Under the pieces are notes generated by a model that saw only the letters and a program-made list of their open reading frames with translations, had not been told where the DNA came from and made no database searches. Source: Aeromonas sobria (GTDB lineage: Bacteria; Pseudomonadota; Gammaproteobacteria; Enterobacterales; Aeromonadaceae). Taken from it: a stretch of 64,000 nt of DNA. Location: NCBI RefSeq assembly GCF_000820145.1, contig NZ_CDBW01000045.1, positions 124,001 through 188,000 on the forward strand. Direction: 5' to 3'. Positions 62,367-64,000 of this stretch are shown here, piece by piece; the first letter of the stretch is position 1, and each line of letters begins with the position of its first letter. The position numbers and the translations under genes were made by a program.

Positions 62367-62398
62367 AAAAAAACGGGCCCGAAGTTGCCTTCGGACCC
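62367..62398 (-). terminator. Terminator of the lipoprotein gene
   Basis: 10-bp stem GGGCCCGAAG / CTTCGGACCC (one mismatch) with loop TTGC. The A run at 62366-62373 gives a strong T run on the minus strand. Confidence 0.85.
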
Positions 62399-62419
62399 AT
62401 CTTCGAATGAGGTGCAGGC

Positions 62420-62668
62420 TTATTTAGCCTTGGCATCGCTCACTGCAGCTTCAACCTTGGTAGCTACGTCAGCGGCAGCTTTTTCTACGGTTGCAGTCGC
62501 TTCGGAGGTGGCCTTCTCTACAGTAGAGGTGGCTTCGCTAGCGGCTTTTTCTACAGTTGCAGCAACTTCGGCGGCCGGAGCAGCAGCAGGAGCGGCAGCT
62601 TTCTCTTCTTTCTGACCACAAGCGGTCAACATCAGACCCAGGATACCGGCTACCAGTACTTTGTTCAT
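62420..62668 (-). CDS. Small lipoprotein with 11-residue repeats
   Basis: An 82-residue lipoprotein. The signal peptide ends in lipobox LTAC, and the mature chain is Ala/Lys/Glu-rich. After an Ala/Pro linker come four hendecads (VAATVEKAASE, ATSTVEKATSE, ATATVEKAAAD, VATKVEAAVSD), an amphipathic helix pattern like apolipoprotein or LEA proteins. ATG 62668 has GAGGG 7 bases upstream. It may be a periplasmic or outer-membrane helical spacer, but the function is not known. Confidence 0.75.
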   Translation of the reverse strand: MNKVLVAGILGLMLTACGQKEEKAAAPAAAPAAEVAATVEKAASEATSTVEKATSEATATVEKAAADVATKVEAAVSDAKAK

Positions 62669-62976
62669 GTGCATACCCTCAAAAAAAGATGGAGAGATGG
62701 TCTGTGCAACCATCACAGCGCCCGCTGTGACCCGGTATTGAAAAAAGAGGCCGGGCGGCAGAGAGCGCGCGAAATATAGCCCCATTAGTGACCAATGAAA
62801 ACGGATATCACAATGACATTTTTTCGTGCCGTGGATGAAAAGCACCACTGCAACGACGAATATCAATATAAGATGCCGTCAAGACGGCAAAAACGCCCAA
62901 TAAACCACCATTTCATGGCTGCCGGTTAGCACTTTGGCTGAATTTTGCCCCCAGCTGAGTTGTGAGAAAACAGGCT
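62669..62976. other. Intergenic region before the lipoprotein gene
   Basis: 308 bp between the lipoprotein start and the stop of the oxidoreductase gene upstream of it on the same strand. An AT-rich stretch around 62805-62870 may hold the promoter. I see no gene or clear operator. Confidence 0.5.
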
Positions 62977-64000
62977 TTAGTCAGACAGCTTCTGACAGGG
63001 CAGCCGTTTTCCCTCACGGTGGCTCTGGCGGGCCAGATCCAGCAGCGCCATTACCGCCAGTGCCTCGTCAGCTGGCACCGGGTTGCTCCCTTCGCCCTTG
63101 ATGGCGGCGCAGACGCCGCGATAGTAAGCGCCATAATCTCCCGACTCACCGACCACGCTCTGCTGCTGCAACTGACCATCGACAATGCGGCTGAGCTGAC
63201 CTGGCTCTCCATCCACGCCCCAATCCGCTGCCGGTGGCCGCTTGCCCTGCTTGAGCTGATCTTCCTGCACATCCATACCGAATTTCACGAAAGAACCACT
63301 GTTGCCGTGGATGACAAAGCGCGGCATGGTGGCCGAGACCAGACAACTGCCGTGCAGTACCACCCGCAGCTCGCCATACCGTTTCCCATAGCCCAGCACC
63401 ACGTGGAAGTAGTCGTCCGCCAGTGCGCCGGGGCGCTGCTCGGCCAGATCGGCCTGCAGCCAGTCCGGCTGGCCGAACAGCTGCAGCGCTTGATCCAGCA
63501 CGTGAGGGCCGAGATCGAACCAGAGGCCGGAACCGGGGCCACCCGCTTCGCGCCAGCGCTGACGTACCTCGGGACGATAGCGATCGAAGTGTGACTCGAA
63601 CTGGGCGATCTGCCCCAGCGTGCCCTCTGCCAGCAGACGGCGCACGGTGAGAAAATCCCCGTCCCAGCGCCGGTTGTGGAAGATGCTGAGCAGTCGCTGC
63701 TGTTTTTCGGCCAATTCGACCAGTGCTTGTGCCTCGGCCAAGTCCAGTGCAAACGGCTTGTCGATCACCACATGTTTGCCAGCCAGCAGTGCCTGGCGGG
63801 CGAGGGGGGCATGGGTATCGTTGGGGGTGGCGATCACCACCAGATCGACGCTGTCATCGGCCAACACCTGTTCCAGCGAACCGACCCGGCAGCCGGGCAG
63901 ATCGGCCTGCACCTTGGCGGCATCGCGGCTCACCACCCAGCTCAGGGACAAACCTGGCGTGGTGGAGAGGAAGGGGGCGTGGAAGGTCTTGCCTGCAAAG
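62977..64000 (-). CDS. Gfo/Idh/MocA oxidoreductase, YdgJ-like (5' partial)
   Basis: NAD(P)-dependent dehydrogenase cut by the right window edge. The frame stays open upstream of 63951 and reads GKTFHAPFLSTTPG, the end of the Rossmann start seen in E. coli YdgJ. TPNDTHAPLARQALLAGKHV and DKPFALDLAEA follow. FHNRRWDGDFLT and GGPGSGLWFDLGPHVLDQA carry the catalytic Lys/Asp/His region. Probably a sugar or inositol oxidoreductase. The start and the GxGxxG loop lie outside the window. Confidence 0.88.
   Translation of the reverse strand, partial: FAGKTFHAPFLSTTPGLSLSWVVSRDAAKVQADLPGCRVGSLEQVLADDSVDLVVIATPNDTHAPLARQALLAGKHVVIDKPFALDLAEAQALVELAEKQQRLLSIFHNRRWDGDFLTVRRLLAEGTLGQIAQFESHFDRYRPEVRQRWREAGGPGSGLWFDLGPHVLDQALQLFGQPDWLQADLAEQRPGALADDYFHVVLGYGKRYGELRVVLHGSCLVSATMPRFVIHGNSGSFVKFGMDVQEDQLKQGKRPPAADWGVDGEPGQLSRIVDGQLQQQSVVGESGDYGAYYRGVCAAIKGEGSNPVPADEALAVMALLDLARQSHREGKRLPCQKLSD

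Noticed and set aside
1..64000. CRISPR arrays, tRNA or rRNA genes, prophage or IS elements
   Set aside because: No regularly spaced repeats, cloverleaf-like segments, phage structural genes or transposase frames were seen on either strand.

Overview
The window reads as a chromosomal segment of a gammaproteobacterium, most likely Aeromonas. Supporting signs are an AhyB-type M4 elastase with a C-terminal PPC domain, gene order shared with Vibrio around the deo operon, serB, a multi-PilZ gene and radA, and many housekeeping genes of Enterobacterales/Vibrio type. Most of the sequence is GC-rich. The first 5.1 kb (pilY1 and minor pseudopilins) and the orphan pilin near 9 kb are visibly more AT-rich. 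I see no rRNA, tRNA, CRISPR array, prophage or complete insertion sequence.

Layout. 0-5.1 kb: the 3' part of pilY1 (5' end outside the window), a small exported protein, and two convergent FimT/GspH pseudopilins. 5.2-8.8 kb: nadE, glnB, an SLT-domain lipoprotein, luxS and a DUF5363-type small protein. 8.7-11.7 kb: an MSHA-like pilin, a YjjV-type TatD hydrolase and nupC. 11.8-16.7 kb: a XapX protein and deoCABD. 16.7-26.3 kb: a GAF-PAS-PAS diguanylate cyclase, smp, serB, an alpha/beta hydrolase, a two-PilZ protein (PlzC-like), radA, a MapZ-like PilZ protein and rsd. 26.6-31.2 kb: hupA, a PACE efflux protein, an AlaX editing protein, mntH with a Fur box, and rpsF-rpsR-rplI without priB. 31.3-43.9 kb: fpr, two paralogous small secreted proteins, a coiled-coil membrane protein, an MDR oxidoreductase, a YqaA protein, an M16 protease, gshA, an acyl-CoA synthetase, a thioredoxin-like protein, rimI and holD. 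43.9-53.7 kb: ravA-viaA, a TPR diguanylate cyclase, a duplicated 3' fragment of viaA, a second frameshifted TPR diguanylate cyclase and prfC. 53.7-64 kb: ASCH, NTF2-like and GNAT proteins, a MarR-GNAT fusion operon with paired operators, mdtH, a LysR regulator, ahyB with a lux-box-like dyad, another GNAT, rimJ, a repetitive lipoprotein and a YdgJ-type oxidoreductase cut by the window end.

Systems view. Nucleoside uptake and catabolism (nupC, deoCABD) sit together, with CRP-like sites upstream. Cyclic-di-GMP genes are dense: three GGDEF genes and two PilZ genes. The most unusual structures are a 10-G tract inside pilY1 where losing or gaining one G truncates the protein, and a chimeric duplication between the two TPR-GGDEF genes. 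That duplication joins 28 bp from in front of prfC to the 3' third of viaA through a 9-bp shared sequence. Other points of interest are the missing priB, the paralogous secreted pair, the hendecad-repeat lipoprotein, the MarR operators and the lux-box-like site before the elastase gene.
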